The translations under genes and the position numbers were made by a program. Shown here piece after piece: positions 1-8,766 of a DNA stretch of 64,000 bases. Origin of the DNA: Cetobacterium_A somerae (GTDB taxonomy: Bacteria > Fusobacteriota > Fusobacteriia > Fusobacteriales > Fusobacteriaceae); the NCBI RefSeq assembly GCF_044784365.2, contig NZ_CP173062.2. The stretch is one strand, 5' to 3'. Every line of letters begins with the position of its first letter. Position 1 is the first letter of the stretch. Under the pieces are notes generated by a model. That model saw only the letters and a list, made by a program, of their open reading frames with translations, was not told the DNA's origin and made no database searches.

Positions 1-713
1 TATTAAGTACTTTTAATTCTTTCTTAAATAGTGCAGCAACTTTATTTTGCTATGATTTTTATAAACCTATATTTAAAAAGAATATTTCAGATGATGATTT
101 AATAAGAGTTGCCAAAATATCAGGAACAGTAATAGCTATTATATCAATGATTATTGCTCCTATGTTACAATCTGGATCAGATGGATTATTTTTACTTTTA
201 AAAAGATTTGCTGGATTCTTTAATATTCCTATAATAGCTCTTGTAGCAGTTGGTTTTTTAAACAAAACAATAAATGGTTTAGCAGCAAGAATAACAGTAA
301 TAGCTCATGTAACACTGTATTTTTCTTTAGTTTGGATATTTAAAATAAATCTTAACTTTGTTCATGTAATGGGTGGATTATTTGTATTTGATATAATTCT
401 TATGGTTATATTAGGTAGTTTTATGAAAAGAAAGATTCCTTATGAGCTACCAAAAGAAAATAAATCTCATGTAGATTTATCAAATTGGAAATATGCTATT
501 CCAGTATCATATATTTTAATGTTAGGATTAGCATATGTATATACGATTTTATCAAAAATTGGATTAGCAGGTGGAAATTCTTTAACAGTAATTAATGTTG
601 TATACTTTACTCTTGCAGCTGGTGGAGTTTTTATAATAATGAAATCTAGATCATCAGTTAAAAATAATGTGAATGAAAACGATCAAGTATCTTTAGAAAA
701 GAATAATATATAA
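1..713 (+). CDS. Sodium:solute symporter (SLC5 family), 3' part only
   Basis: The reading frame is open from the left edge (first full codon at base 3) to the stop at 711-713, so this is the C-terminal part of a gene that begins outside the window. The first visible residues, STLNSFLNSAATLFCYDFYK, resemble the conserved stretch that follows the core helices of SglT-like sodium/sugar symporters. After it come at least four hydrophobic segments and a charged cytoplasmic tail. It is an inner-membrane Na+-coupled importer. The substrate cannot be told from this part; sugars are typical for this branch. A bidirectional hairpin terminator follows at 722-757, and the next gene is convergent. Confidence 0.8.
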   Translation, partial: LSTFNSFLNSAATLFCYDFYKPIFKKNISDDDLIRVAKISGTVIAIISMIIAPMLQSGSDGLFLLLKRFAGFFNIPIIALVAVGFLNKTINGLAARITVIAHVTLYFSLVWIFKINLNFVHVMGGLFVFDIILMVILGSFMKRKIPYELPKENKSHVDLSNWKYAIPVSYILMLGLAYVYTILSKIGLAGGNSLTVINVVYFTLAAGGVFIIMKSRSSVKNNVNENDQVSLEKNNI

Positions 714-721
714 AATATAAA

Positions 722-757
722 GAAGCCAACTAAAATTTTTTCTAGTTGGTTTCTTTT
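722..757. terminator. Bidirectional intrinsic terminator
   Basis: An 11-base inverted repeat (GAAGCCAACTA against TAGTTGGTTTC, one G-U pair) with a 10-base loop is followed by a T run on the plus strand. It lies between the converging symporter and PTS genes. Confidence 0.75.
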
Positions 758-760
758 AAA

Positions 761-2659
761 TTAAATATTTAAACTATCTTCAATTAATTTTTTAGGGTCT
801 TGAATTGCTACTTTTGTTTTAACATCCAATGTTTTTATATTTTTAAATCTTTGAGGTTCTTTTATAGCTACGTCATGTGCAAAGATTACAACTTTAGCAT
901 TTTCTACATCTTTTTGAGTAATTCTGTTTACAATACCGTTAGCTCCTTGAGTTTCAACTTTTATTTTAATACCCATCTTAGCAGCTGTTTTTTCTAAAGC
1001 TTTAGCAGCTAAGAATGTATGAGCAACTCCAGATGGACAAGATGTTATAGCTAAAACATCAGCTTCACCTTCATCTACTACACCCTCATAATTTAACTCT
1101 TCCATCTCTTCTTCTAAAGTTTCAGGAGCGATAGGTTTTAAAGTATTAACAATTAAAGCTGTAGTTAATGCTCCTAAAATAGTTCCAAGGATATACCCAA
1201 ACTTCCCTTCAACTACTGGTAAAACAATCCATCCTCCCCAAGGAGCGTGATTGATACAGTTCATTAAAAATCCAATAATATTTCCAACAATTCCACCAGC
1301 AACTATAGCAGGTAAAACTCTCATAGGATCAGCAGCAGCAAAAGGAATTGCCCCTTCACTAATTCCAATTAATCCCATTATAGCAGCAGCCTTTCCAGCT
1401 TCTTTTTCATCTTTTGTATATTTTTTAGGAGATAAGAAAGTAGCTAAAGCCATTCCAAGAGGTGGAGTACAAATCGCTATTCCAACTCCGCCCATTAACC
1501 AAGGTTGTGTATCAACTTGAGTTTGAGCAAAAAGTGTAGCAACTTTATTAATAGGTCCACCCATATCAAAGGCTGTCATTCCACCAAGAATAGCTCCAAG
1601 AGCAACTTTACCACTACCAGCCATACTAGCAAGCCAAGTATTCATACTTGTCATCATAGCAGCTATTGGAATACCTATTCCCCACATTACAATACCACAA
1701 ACTATAAATGTTCCAATTAAAGGATAGATAAATATAGATCCCAAAGATTTCATGCTGTCAGGAAGCTTGATTTTTTTAAGAAGGTTGATAATGAAACCAG
1801 CTATAAATCCAACGATAATAGCTCCTAAGAATCCAGTTTTATAATTTTGAACTGCTATCCATGAACCGATCATACCTGGTGCTAAACCTGGTTTATCAGC
1901 AATAGAGTAAGCAATATATCCACCAAGAACAGCTGTAAAAAGAGTAAGTCCAGCTATACCCATATCAGCCATATCTTTTAAAAATCCAGTTTCAGGTACA
2001 GCACCTTTTCCAGATAACATTACAGCAAGAGATAGTAAAACTCCTCCAGCAACAATGAATGGAATCATATGTGAAGTTCCAAAAAGAAGATGTTCTTTTA
2101 GTTTATTTAAGTGAAACTTAAATGATTTATTCTCCTCAGTTGATTTTTCAAATGATTTTTCTTTTTTATTTATAGTTTCAGTTTTTAAAGGTGCTGATTT
2201 ATCGTTTTTTAAAATAATATTTAAAAATTCATCTTTATTTTTAGCGCCTCTAAGAGATTCAATAAATCCATCCTCCATGAAAAGAGTTGTAAGATTTGAA
2301 AGAACTTCAATGTGTGTTGTTCCCTTTTCAGCATCAGGAATAGCTATTAAAAAAATAAGGTCTACTTCATTACTTTCGTCAACAGACTCCCAATCTTTAA
2401 TTTTATTTTTTAATCTTGCAGCAGCAATTTTAGGAGTTTTAACAGAAGGAGACTTTCCGTGGGGAATAGCTAAGCCATCCTCTAATCCAGTTGGAGACTT
2501 AGTTTCTCTAAGTAAAACAGCTTCAAGAAACTCATTTTTATTGATAAGAGCACCATTTTCATCAAGTAAATCCACTAATTTTTCAATAACTTCATTTTTG
2601 TTTAAAGAATCTAAATCTAAAACAATTAAATTTTTGTCGATTAAATTACTAAAATTCAT
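761..2659 (-). CDS. PTS fructose-family permease, fused EIIA-EIIC-EIIB
   Basis: This 632-residue protein imports and phosphorylates a sugar of the fructose class at the inner membrane. Residues 1-150 are an EIIA domain with the phosphorylatable His67 in GLAIPHGKS. A linker leads to the EIIC membrane domain (about 190-510, starting SHMIPFIVAGGV). A C-terminal EIIB domain follows, with Cys541 in TSCPSGVAHT. The A-C-B order differs from the A-B-C order of E. coli MngA. The exact substrate is unknown; fructose, mannose-type sugars or mannosylglycerate are possible. The start has a strong AGGAGG five bases upstream. The gene is divergent from a PRD activator (2826-4883) carrying EIIA- and EIIB-like domains, which probably controls it. 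No fruK-type kinase gene is adjacent. Confidence 0.9.
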   Translation of the reverse strand: MNFSNLIDKNLIVLDLDSLNKNEVIEKLVDLLDENGALINKNEFLEAVLLRETKSPTGLEDGLAIPHGKSPSVKTPKIAAARLKNKIKDWESVDESNEVDLIFLIAIPDAEKGTTHIEVLSNLTTLFMEDGFIESLRGAKNKDEFLNIILKNDKSAPLKTETINKKEKSFEKSTEENKSFKFHLNKLKEHLLFGTSHMIPFIVAGGVLLSLAVMLSGKGAVPETGFLKDMADMGIAGLTLFTAVLGGYIAYSIADKPGLAPGMIGSWIAVQNYKTGFLGAIIVGFIAGFIINLLKKIKLPDSMKSLGSIFIYPLIGTFIVCGIVMWGIGIPIAAMMTSMNTWLASMAGSGKVALGAILGGMTAFDMGGPINKVATLFAQTQVDTQPWLMGGVGIAICTPPLGMALATFLSPKKYTKDEKEAGKAAAIMGLIGISEGAIPFAAADPMRVLPAIVAGGIVGNIIGFLMNCINHAPWGGWIVLPVVEGKFGYILGTILGALTTALIVNTLKPIAPETLEEEMEELNYEGVVDEGEADVLAITSCPSGVAHTFLAAKALEKTAAKMGIKIKVETQGANGIVNRITQKDVENAKVVIFAHDVAIKEPQRFKNIKTLDVKTKVAIQDPKKLIEDSLNI

Positions 2660-2825
2660 AAAAACCTCCTAAGTTTTATTTTTCTTTTATAATAACAGAT
2701 TGAAAATAAAAAGAATAGAATCATATTTTTTCAAAAAAAAATGATTTTTTTTGCCCACATATGTTTTAAAATTAGAAAAAATGTAGAAATTATGATAAAA
2801 TTAAAAAAAATAAAGGGGAGGAGTA

Positions 2826-4883
2826 ATGATGACTAAAAGAGAGCTAGAAATTCTTAAGTATTTTATAAAATATAATGGAAAAATCAGTTATAAACTCCTT
2901 TCAGAATTTTTATGCATAAATGAAAGAAGTATTAGGTATGATATAGATAAAATAAATGAAATATTAAAAAGTAACAACTATTCTCAAATTGAAAAGGTGG
3001 AAAAAGGCCAAGTTGAATATAAAAACTTAGATATTTTATCTATAGTAATTGATAAATTTATAAGATGTATAGATTTAACAGAGTACAAAGATGAAATTAT
3101 ATTGTTTAAAGTTTTATTTTTAGAAAGAATAAATTTAAAAAATATAGAAGATGAACTTGGAGTTAGTAGAACTAGTGTAAAAAATATTTTGAAAGTAGTT
3201 AAAGAAAAATTAAAATTAAATGAGTTGAAATTAGAGATTGAAATACAAAAAGGTTTAATCTTAGTTGGAACTGAGGAGAACATTAGAAAGGCTCAATTGA
3301 AATTTATATTAACCTATTCAAAAGAGATTTATTTTTTAAATATTATTGAAAAATATTACGCAGAAATAGATAGAGAAAAAATAGAGAAGTTTTTAAATTT
3401 AATAATAGATAATACAAAACATATAATATCAGATGAACCATATACAAATCTTTATTATTATATTTTAATAATGATAGATAGATTAAAAAAAGGAAAATCT
3501 ATATTAGAAGTTGAAAATCAAGTTTTTTTTCAAGGATTAAAAGAGTATAAAGTAATAAATAAATTTTTAGATATTTTAGAGAAGGAATATAAAATAAAAG
3601 TTAATTTAAATGAAAAGGTACGATTAACAGATTATTTTTTAGGAAGTCATTGTTATTCAGCTGAAAATAGTAGTTATAAATTCTGGATAGAGATTGATAT
3701 AATAGCTAAAAAAATAATTAAAATTTTTTCTGAAAATATGGGTGTGGATCTATCAAAAGATAAAGTGCTATTAAAAGGAATTATTAATCACTTAAAACCA
3801 ACTATTCATAGATTAAAAAATAAACAAATTTTAGAAAATAGTATTTTAAAAGATTTTTTAAAACTGTATAAACCAATATTTATGGGAACTAAAAAATCTA
3901 TTAAACCATTAAAGAATTTTATAAATTTAGAGATAACTGAAGATGAAATTGCTTTTTTAGCTATTCATTTTAAAGCTGCTCTAGATAGAGCAAATAAACT
4001 TGAAAACAGAAAAAATAATATACTAGTAGTTTGTAGTTCAGGATACGGAACATCAAAGTTATTATCGCAGCAAATAAATGAAAATTTTTCAGTAAATATT
4101 GTAGAAGTTATTCCATTTTATAGATTAAAAGATTATAGTTTAGATAGCATAGATCTTATTGTAGGAACAATCAATATGGATGAAGTTGACCTCAAAAAAC
4201 CCTGTATAACTATAAATACAATATTATCTAAAGAGGATATTATTTTACTTGAAAATATTGGATTAAGTAAAAGAAAAAGTAGAATTTTTTTATCAGATCT
4301 ATTAGAAACTTTTAAAAGAAGTGGAGTAATAAAAAATGAAAATATCTTGATAAAAGATTTGTCTCTATTGATGAATGAGATTTTAATAAATGATATTCAT
4401 GAAGATGAGCCAAAGTTATCAGATATGTTAGAAGAGGTTATTTTAGATGTAGAGTGTGGAAGTTGGGAAGAAGCTATCAGAATGGCTGGAAAGATAATGA
4501 TTGAAACTGAAATTTGTGATATAACGTATATTGAAAATATAATAGAAAGAGTAAAAGAGTTTGGTCCTTATATGGTAATGAGTAATAAAGTGGCTCTCCC
4601 ACATAGTAAAAATAATGGAAATGTCTTTAAAAGTAAGATGGTTTTAATGAATTTTAGAAATGATATACTTTTTCCAGAGGAAACCCCTGTGAAAACTATG
4701 CTAACTTTTACTTCTCAAGATGAAAACGGGCATTTAGATGCACTATCTAATTTTCTAGATTTAGTTAGTAATTATAAATTTCTAGAAAAATTAGAAAATA
4801 ATCCAAGTAAAAAGAAAGTAATCGATATTATAAAAAAATATGAGTTTCTATCAAATTTAGGAAAAAATAGAGATATAAATTAA
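2826..4883 (+). CDS. PRD-containing transcriptional activator (BglG/MtlR/LicR type)
   Basis: A 685-residue regulator with N-terminal winged helix-turn-helix domains (SYKLLSEFLCINERSIRYDI near residues 20-40, a second near 100), followed by two PTS regulation domains (about 190-390). A GatB-like EIIB domain follows (VCSSGYGTSKLL, near 400), then a C-terminal EIIA-fru-like domain with His593 (ALPHS) and His636 (NGHLDAL). Such proteins sense the phosphorylation state of their PTS and activate its operon. The divergent PTS permease gene next door is the obvious target, by inference. The start follows an AGGGGAGGAG ribosome site; a second ATG directly after it (2829) is equally possible. A bidirectional terminator follows. 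Confidence 0.88.
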   Translation: MMTKRELEILKYFIKYNGKISYKLLSEFLCINERSIRYDIDKINEILKSNNYSQIEKVEKGQVEYKNLDILSIVIDKFIRCIDLTEYKDEIILFKVLFLERINLKNIEDELGVSRTSVKNILKVVKEKLKLNELKLEIEIQKGLILVGTEENIRKAQLKFILTYSKEIYFLNIIEKYYAEIDREKIEKFLNLIIDNTKHIISDEPYTNLYYYILIMIDRLKKGKSILEVENQVFFQGLKEYKVINKFLDILEKEYKIKVNLNEKVRLTDYFLGSHCYSAENSSYKFWIEIDIIAKKIIKIFSENMGVDLSKDKVLLKGIINHLKPTIHRLKNKQILENSILKDFLKLYKPIFMGTKKSIKPLKNFINLEITEDEIAFLAIHFKAALDRANKLENRKNNILVVCSSGYGTSKLLSQQINENFSVNIVEVIPFYRLKDYSLDSIDLIVGTINMDEVDLKKPCITINTILSKEDIILLENIGLSKRKSRIFLSDLLETFKRSGVIKNENILIKDLSLLMNEILINDIHEDEPKLSDMLEEVILDVECGSWEEAIRMAGKIMIETEICDITYIENIIERVKEFGPYMVMSNKVALPHSKNNGNVFKSKMVLMNFRNDILFPEETPVKTMLTFTSQDENGHLDALSNFLDLVSNYKFLEKLENNPSKKKVIDIIKKYEFLSNLGKNRDIN

Positions 4884-4916
4884 AATCCCTTCTATAAAAT
4901 TAAGAAGGGATTTTTT
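4882..4916. terminator. Bidirectional intrinsic terminator
   Basis: AAATCCCTTCT pairs with AGAAGGGATTT around a short AT loop, with a T run on the plus strand and an A run (T on the minus strand) on the other side. It separates the convergent PRD activator and M20 hydrolase genes. Confidence 0.85.
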
Positions 4917-4920
4917 CTCT

Positions 4921-6084
4921 TTACTGATTTAGATAATCAATTGCATATTGAGCATATAAAGCACTTCCAATTTCAAAAACATCTTCATCTACATCAAATT
5001 TTTCATGATGATGTGGATAGATAATACCTTTTTCTTCATTTCTAGCTCCAAGATTTACCATAACTCCAGGAACTCTATTTGAAAATTCTGAAAAGTCTTC
5101 TCCACCAGTTGAAGGAGGTCTATAAATTACATTAGATTCTCCAACTAATTTACTAGCAGAAGTTTTAGCTAAATCTGAATATGTTGAATTATTAATTGTA
5201 GGTCCAACACCAAGAGTATAAGTAACTTCAGCAGTTGCTCGATATGCTTCAGCAGTACTTTTAGCTATTCTTTCGATTATCTTAGGAAAATTTTCTCTGA
5301 TTGAAAGGTTGTAGCATCTAGTTGTTCCCTCTAAAGTCGCAGTTTGAGCGATAACATTGAAACGGCTTCCAGAAACAATTGATCCAACAGTAAGAACCAC
5401 AGGTTCTAAAGGAGAGAATTCTCTACTTACAATAGATTGTAGATTCATAACAATTGCAGAAGCCACAACAACAGCATCGACACACTGATCAGGACGAGCT
5501 CCATGTCCACCTTTTCCTGTAATTTTTATGGAAAAAATATCAGCAGATGCACATCTAGGACCAGCATCAGCCGAAACACTTCCAGCTGGGAGGTCTGAAG
5601 ATATATGCATTCCAAAGATATTATCAACATTGTTTAAAACACCACAGTTTACCATTTTTAAAGCTCCACGAGCGACTTCCTCTCCTGGTTGAAAAATTAG
5701 TTTAACATTTCCATTTAGCTCATTTTCCATATTTTTTAAAATTTTAGCAGCTCCTAGAAGCATTGCAGCGTGAGTGTCATGACCACATGCATGCATAAGT
5801 CCAGGAGTTTCAGAACTATACGAGGTGTTTGTTGCCTCTGTTACAGACAGAGCATCAATATCACCTCTTAATGCCACAGTTTTACCATTATTTTTACCAG
5901 AAATAGTTGCAACTACCCCAGTGTCCCCTATAATTTCAGCTGCAATACCAAATTTTTCAAGCTCCTCTTTAATTCTTTTAGATGTTCGATACTCTTCAAG
6001 ACTAGCTTCTGGAAATCTGTGAAACTCCCTTCTCATAGAGATAACATAATCTTTATATTTTTTAGCCAACTCCTTTGTTTTCAT
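4921..6084 (-). CDS. M20-family amidohydrolase (hippurate/N-acyl-amino-acid hydrolase type)
   Basis: A 387-residue cytosolic metallohydrolase that should cleave an amide bond of N-acyl amino acids or small peptides. The M20D metal-site motifs are present: Cys100, His102 and His105 in HACGHDTHA, the Glu135-Glu136 pair in QPGEEVARG, His160 in GMHISS, and a C-terminal HHHEKF. There is no signal peptide. It lies 18 bases downstream of a family 5 peptide-binding protein gene on the same strand, with its own GGGAGG site, so the two probably form an operon in which the substrate is captured in the periplasm and hydrolysed inside. The particular substrate (hippurate, acetylated amino acid, indole-acyl conjugate or dipeptide) cannot be told. 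Confidence 0.9.
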   Translation of the reverse strand: MKTKELAKKYKDYVISMRREFHRFPEASLEEYRTSKRIKEELEKFGIAAEIIGDTGVVATISGKNNGKTVALRGDIDALSVTEATNTSYSSETPGLMHACGHDTHAAMLLGAAKILKNMENELNGNVKLIFQPGEEVARGALKMVNCGVLNNVDNIFGMHISSDLPAGSVSADAGPRCASADIFSIKITGKGGHGARPDQCVDAVVVASAIVMNLQSIVSREFSPLEPVVLTVGSIVSGSRFNVIAQTATLEGTTRCYNLSIRENFPKIIERIAKSTAEAYRATAEVTYTLGVGPTINNSTYSDLAKTSASKLVGESNVIYRPPSTGGEDFSEFSNRVPGVMVNLGARNEEKGIIYPHHHEKFDVDEDVFEIGSALYAQYAIDYLNQ

Positions 6085-6102
6085 AAAAACCTCCCAATAA
6101 AT

Positions 6103-7614
6103 TTATTTTAACACGTATGTTTTTGCTAAGTCAGTGAAACCATTCTTTTGTAAAACTAAGTTTTTAACAGCTTTTCTAGCCCCTAAATTATAATGAGGAT
6201 ATACTAATGTATAGTGTGGTAATTCGTTTTGAATTATCTCTTGTGCTTTAAAATAAAGATCTTTTCTTTTGTTTTGATCAACAGTAGTTCTAGCTTCTAA
6301 TAATAAAGAATCAATCTCTTTATTGTCATAAAAACTTCTATTTCCAGACATTCCTTTTTCCTTTGAATGGAAAAGTGGGTATAAAGCAGGATCTCCATCA
6401 ACAGAGGAGATGTTCCAAGAAAGAAGATATAAAGCTTTGTTTGGCTGAGAAGTTATAGTTACATATGTACTCCACTCGAAAATTTTAATTTCAGCAGTTA
6501 TTCCAATCTCTTTTAATTGATCTTGAATAATAGTACACATATCTATCCATGTTGATTGTGCTGATGTCCAAAGTTCAATGCTAAGTCCATTTTCAAATCC
6601 AGCCTCTTTCATAAGTTGTTTGGCTAAATTTATATCTTGTGGATACTTTTTAACATTTGGATTATAAACATCTATAACTGGAGGAATAGGGGAGTCTCCA
6701 GAAAGAGCAGCTCCTCTAAAAACAAATTCAGCTAAAGATTCGTTATCAATTGCATAAGCAATAGCTTCTCTAAGTTTTTTATTTTGAAATAATGGATTTG
6801 TATTATCAAAGCCTAGGTAAAGAGTCGATGGAGCCTCTACTTCAAGCAACTCTAAATCACTACTATCTTTAATAGTTTCTCTATCCATGATTCCAATATC
6901 AAAGGCAATATCAACTTCGCCAGTTTCAAGAGCGATGGTTCTATTTGTAACTTCAGGAATACTTCTAACAATAAGAGTTTTATTTTTAGGAATTTCACCG
7001 TAATAATTATTAAACGCTTCTACGATAATTTTATCTCCTGGAATCCACTCTTTAAATTTATATGGACCACTTCCAATAGGATTTTGTGAGAAATTAAATC
7101 CTAGCTCATCCACAGCTTTCTTGCTAACAATAGCTCCTCCCACACTACTTAAATATTTAAACATAGCACCAAAAGGTTTATCAGTTGTTATTTGTACTGT
7201 ATACTTATCAATAGCTTGAACATTTATAATAGGTGTAAAATTATATCCAACTTGTGCAGAAGATTTAGCTCGGTTTAATGAAAATACTACGTCTTCAGAT
7301 GTTAAGTTTTCTCCATTATGAAAAGTGATGTCTTCTCTTAGATGGAAAATAGTGTTTAGGTCGTCAACTTGCTCCCAACTTGTGGCAATTTGTGGTGTTA
7401 TATTTAAATTTTCATCTAAAGTAAGAAGAGATTCAAACATAAGGTTTATCACTTTATTTGAAACAGTATCAATACTTTTTTGAGGATCTAAAGTTTTCAC
7501 ATCAGATCTTTGGGCAATAACAAGGGTGTCTTTAAATTGGCTCTCTACCTTACCGAAAGTATTAGTAGAGAATAGAGAAAGGTAAATAGTAAAAATAAAC
7601 CAAATGTTTTTCAT
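6103..7614 (-). CDS. Family 5 extracellular solute-binding protein (peptide/DppA-OppA type), orphan
   Basis: A 503-residue periplasmic binding protein with an N-terminal Sec signal (hydrophobic stretch at about 5-20, probable cleavage after TFG) and no lipobox cysteine. The family 5 signatures are visible: FHLREDITFHNGENLTSEDV near 95 and an ARTTVDQNKRKDLY segment near 440. Its relatives deliver di- or oligopeptides, nickel or glutathione to an ABC importer, but no permease or ATPase gene is nearby, so it must work with a transporter encoded elsewhere. The downstream M20 hydrolase suggests peptide or acyl-amino-acid uptake. The gene lies only 26 bases beyond a perfect intrinsic terminator (7641-7666), which leaves no room for its own promoter. 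Transcription must read through that hairpin. Confidence 0.88.
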   Translation of the reverse strand: MKNIWFIFTIYLSLFSTNTFGKVESQFKDTLVIAQRSDVKTLDPQKSIDTVSNKVINLMFESLLTLDENLNITPQIATSWEQVDDLNTIFHLREDITFHNGENLTSEDVVFSLNRAKSSAQVGYNFTPIINVQAIDKYTVQITTDKPFGAMFKYLSSVGGAIVSKKAVDELGFNFSQNPIGSGPYKFKEWIPGDKIIVEAFNNYYGEIPKNKTLIVRSIPEVTNRTIALETGEVDIAFDIGIMDRETIKDSSDLELLEVEAPSTLYLGFDNTNPLFQNKKLREAIAYAIDNESLAEFVFRGAALSGDSPIPPVIDVYNPNVKKYPQDINLAKQLMKEAGFENGLSIELWTSAQSTWIDMCTIIQDQLKEIGITAEIKIFEWSTYVTITSQPNKALYLLSWNISSVDGDPALYPLFHSKEKGMSGNRSFYDNKEIDSLLLEARTTVDQNKRKDLYFKAQEIIQNELPHYTLVYPHYNLGARKAVKNLVLQKNGFTDLAKTYVLK

Positions 7615-7640
7615 AGAATCATCTCCTTAAAATTTTATAT

Positions 7641-7666
7641 AAAAAAAACAGCCATTTCTGGCTGTT
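7641..7666 (-). terminator. Intrinsic terminator in the leader of the peptide-binding protein gene (candidate attenuator)
   Basis: On the minus strand, AACAGCCA and TGGCTGTT form a perfect eight-pair stem closed by a GAAA tetraloop and followed by at least six T. The ATG of the binding-protein gene is 26 bases further on with only a ribosome site (TAAGGAG) between. The hairpin is therefore placed to decide whether the gene is transcribed. Confidence 0.85.
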
Positions 7667-7698
7667 ATAAACACAACTATTTTAAATTAAATCAAAAA

Positions 7699-7872
7699 TT
7701 AGAGAAAGAGAAGACTATGAAAATAAATAGTATTCATTTTTAATTTTTTAAAAGAGTTTACTTGTGAATTTATATTTAGCCAATTGAAAATATAGTTTTT
7801 ATCTAGTATAAAAATAAATGCTAGCAGCAGCAGAAATAGATAGAAACTAAAGCTAAATATAAATAGTGTCAT
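7699..7872 (-). CDS. Short leucine-rich ORF (57 residues), candidate leader peptide or small membrane protein
   Basis: This short ORF has a strong ribosome site (AAGGGAGG, about seven bases before ATG) and lies directly downstream of a consensus promoter (7906-7934), so I judge it to be translated. The peptide begins MTLFIFSFSFYLF, then has four consecutive Leu codons, CTG CTG CTG CTA (7833-7822). CTG is unusual in a genome this AT-rich. Residues 3-23 would also form one transmembrane helix. It ends 32 bases before a perfect terminator that precedes the peptide-binding protein gene. Either it is a regulatory leader peptide whose translation controls that terminator, or a small membrane protein. 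I recognise no family. Confidence 0.6.
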   Translation of the reverse strand: MTLFIFSFSFYLFLLLLAFIFILDKNYIFNWLNINSQVNSFKKLKMNTIYFHSLLFL

Positions 7873-7905
7873 TTTGTAACCTCCCTTAAATTTTTTATTT
7901 TGTTA

Positions 7906-7934
7906 AGTATAAATAAAAAAAAATCAAATGTCAA
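7906..7934 (-). promoter_or_regulatory. Sigma-70-type promoter of the 57-residue ORF / peptide-binding protein transcript
   Basis: On the minus strand a perfect TTGACA (7934-7929) is followed after exactly 17 bases by TATACT (7911-7906). Transcription would begin near 7899, about 27 bases before the short ORF. Confidence 0.75.
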
Positions 7935-7942
7935 TAAAAAAA

Positions 7943-8668
7943 TTAATTATTTTTTTCAGGAAAATATTTAATCACTAAATTATTATACTCATCAGTGTTT
8001 TTTAAATTTTCTAAAATTTTATTAATTTTTTCAACTTTTTCTAAGCTTCCCTTCTTTAAAGCGATAGATGCACCAGGGTAATTATCTGTAATTTTATCAA
8101 GTGTTTTTAGAGTTTTCATAGACTTTAAATATTCGTATCCAGTTTTATCAGCTATAATAACACCATCAATTTTATTGTTTTCCAAATCCATAAGAGCGCC
8201 TAAAAATGAGTTGTACGGTCTAACATTAGCACCTAATTTTGTTGCAAATTCCTCTTGAAGAGAACCTAATTGCACACCAACAATCTTATTCTTCAGTTCT
8301 TCTTTATTGTTTAAAGAGCTTTTATTATTAACTAAAACAAGATGCTCAGATTTAAAATATAAATATGGATTTGAAAAATCTACTGCTTTTTGTCTTTCTG
8401 TTGTTTGAGACATACCAGCGATTATAGCATCAATTTTTCCAGTTTGTAGAGCAGGAATAAGGCCATCAAAAGACATATCTTTCCATACAATTTCATATCC
8501 TGCTTTTTGGCCAATAAGTTCCATAAGTTCAACATCAAAACCTGTTAACTTACCATTCTCAAGATATTCGTATGGAACAAACTCAGCATTGGTACCAACA
8601 TAAAGTTTTTCTGCAAATAAAGATACTGATAAAACGCTTGCCATGATTAAAGTAATAATTTTTTTCAT
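7943..8668 (-). CDS. Family 3 polar amino-acid-binding periplasmic protein, orphan
   Basis: A 241-residue periplasmic binding protein of the HisJ/ArtJ/GlnH family. It has a Sec signal (MKKIITLIMASVLSVSLFA) followed by KLYVGTNAEFVPYEYLENG, the usual first strand of this family, and then GFDVELM and DAIIAGMSQTTERQ. It should bind a polar or basic amino acid; arginine or lysine is plausible but unproven. No permease or ATPase gene accompanies it. I start at the ATG at 8668, because an in-frame ATG 15 bases earlier overlaps the GGAGGG ribosome site. The gene sits 33 bases after a perfect terminator (8702-8734) and is preceded by a 25-residue ORF and promoter, the same layout as the next gene downstream. 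Confidence 0.88.
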   Translation of the reverse strand: MKKIITLIMASVLSVSLFAEKLYVGTNAEFVPYEYLENGKLTGFDVELMELIGQKAGYEIVWKDMSFDGLIPALQTGKIDAIIAGMSQTTERQKAVDFSNPYLYFKSEHLVLVNNKSSLNNKEELKNKIVGVQLGSLQEEFATKLGANVRPYNSFLGALMDLENNKIDGVIIADKTGYEYLKSMKTLKTLDKITDNYPGASIALKKGSLEKVEKINKILENLKNTDEYNNLVIKYFPEKNN

Positions 8669-8701
8669 AATAATACCCTCCATTAAAATAAATTTTTGTA
8701 T

Positions 8702-8734
8702 AAAAAAAACCGAACTAACTCAAATTAGTTCGGT
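8702..8734 (-). terminator. Intrinsic terminator in the leader of the amino-acid-binding protein gene (candidate attenuator)
   Basis: On the minus strand ACCGAACTAA and TTAGTTCGGT form a perfect ten-pair stem with a six-base loop, followed by eight T. The next start codon lies only about 33 bases downstream, with no space for another promoter, so the hairpin must be read through to express the gene. Confidence 0.87.
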
Positions 8735-8766
8735 AAATAAAAGACTAAAATATTAATAAAATGTAG

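Noticed and set aside
1251..1720. Plus-strand reading frames inside the PTS permease gene and similar ones opposite other long genes
   Set aside because: They lie wholly inside well-supported genes on the other strand, lack ribosome sites and give low-complexity or implausible proteins.
8669..8683. Start of the amino-acid-binding protein at 8683
   Set aside because: That ATG overlaps the GGAGGG ribosome site, and five extra residues would precede a normal signal peptide.
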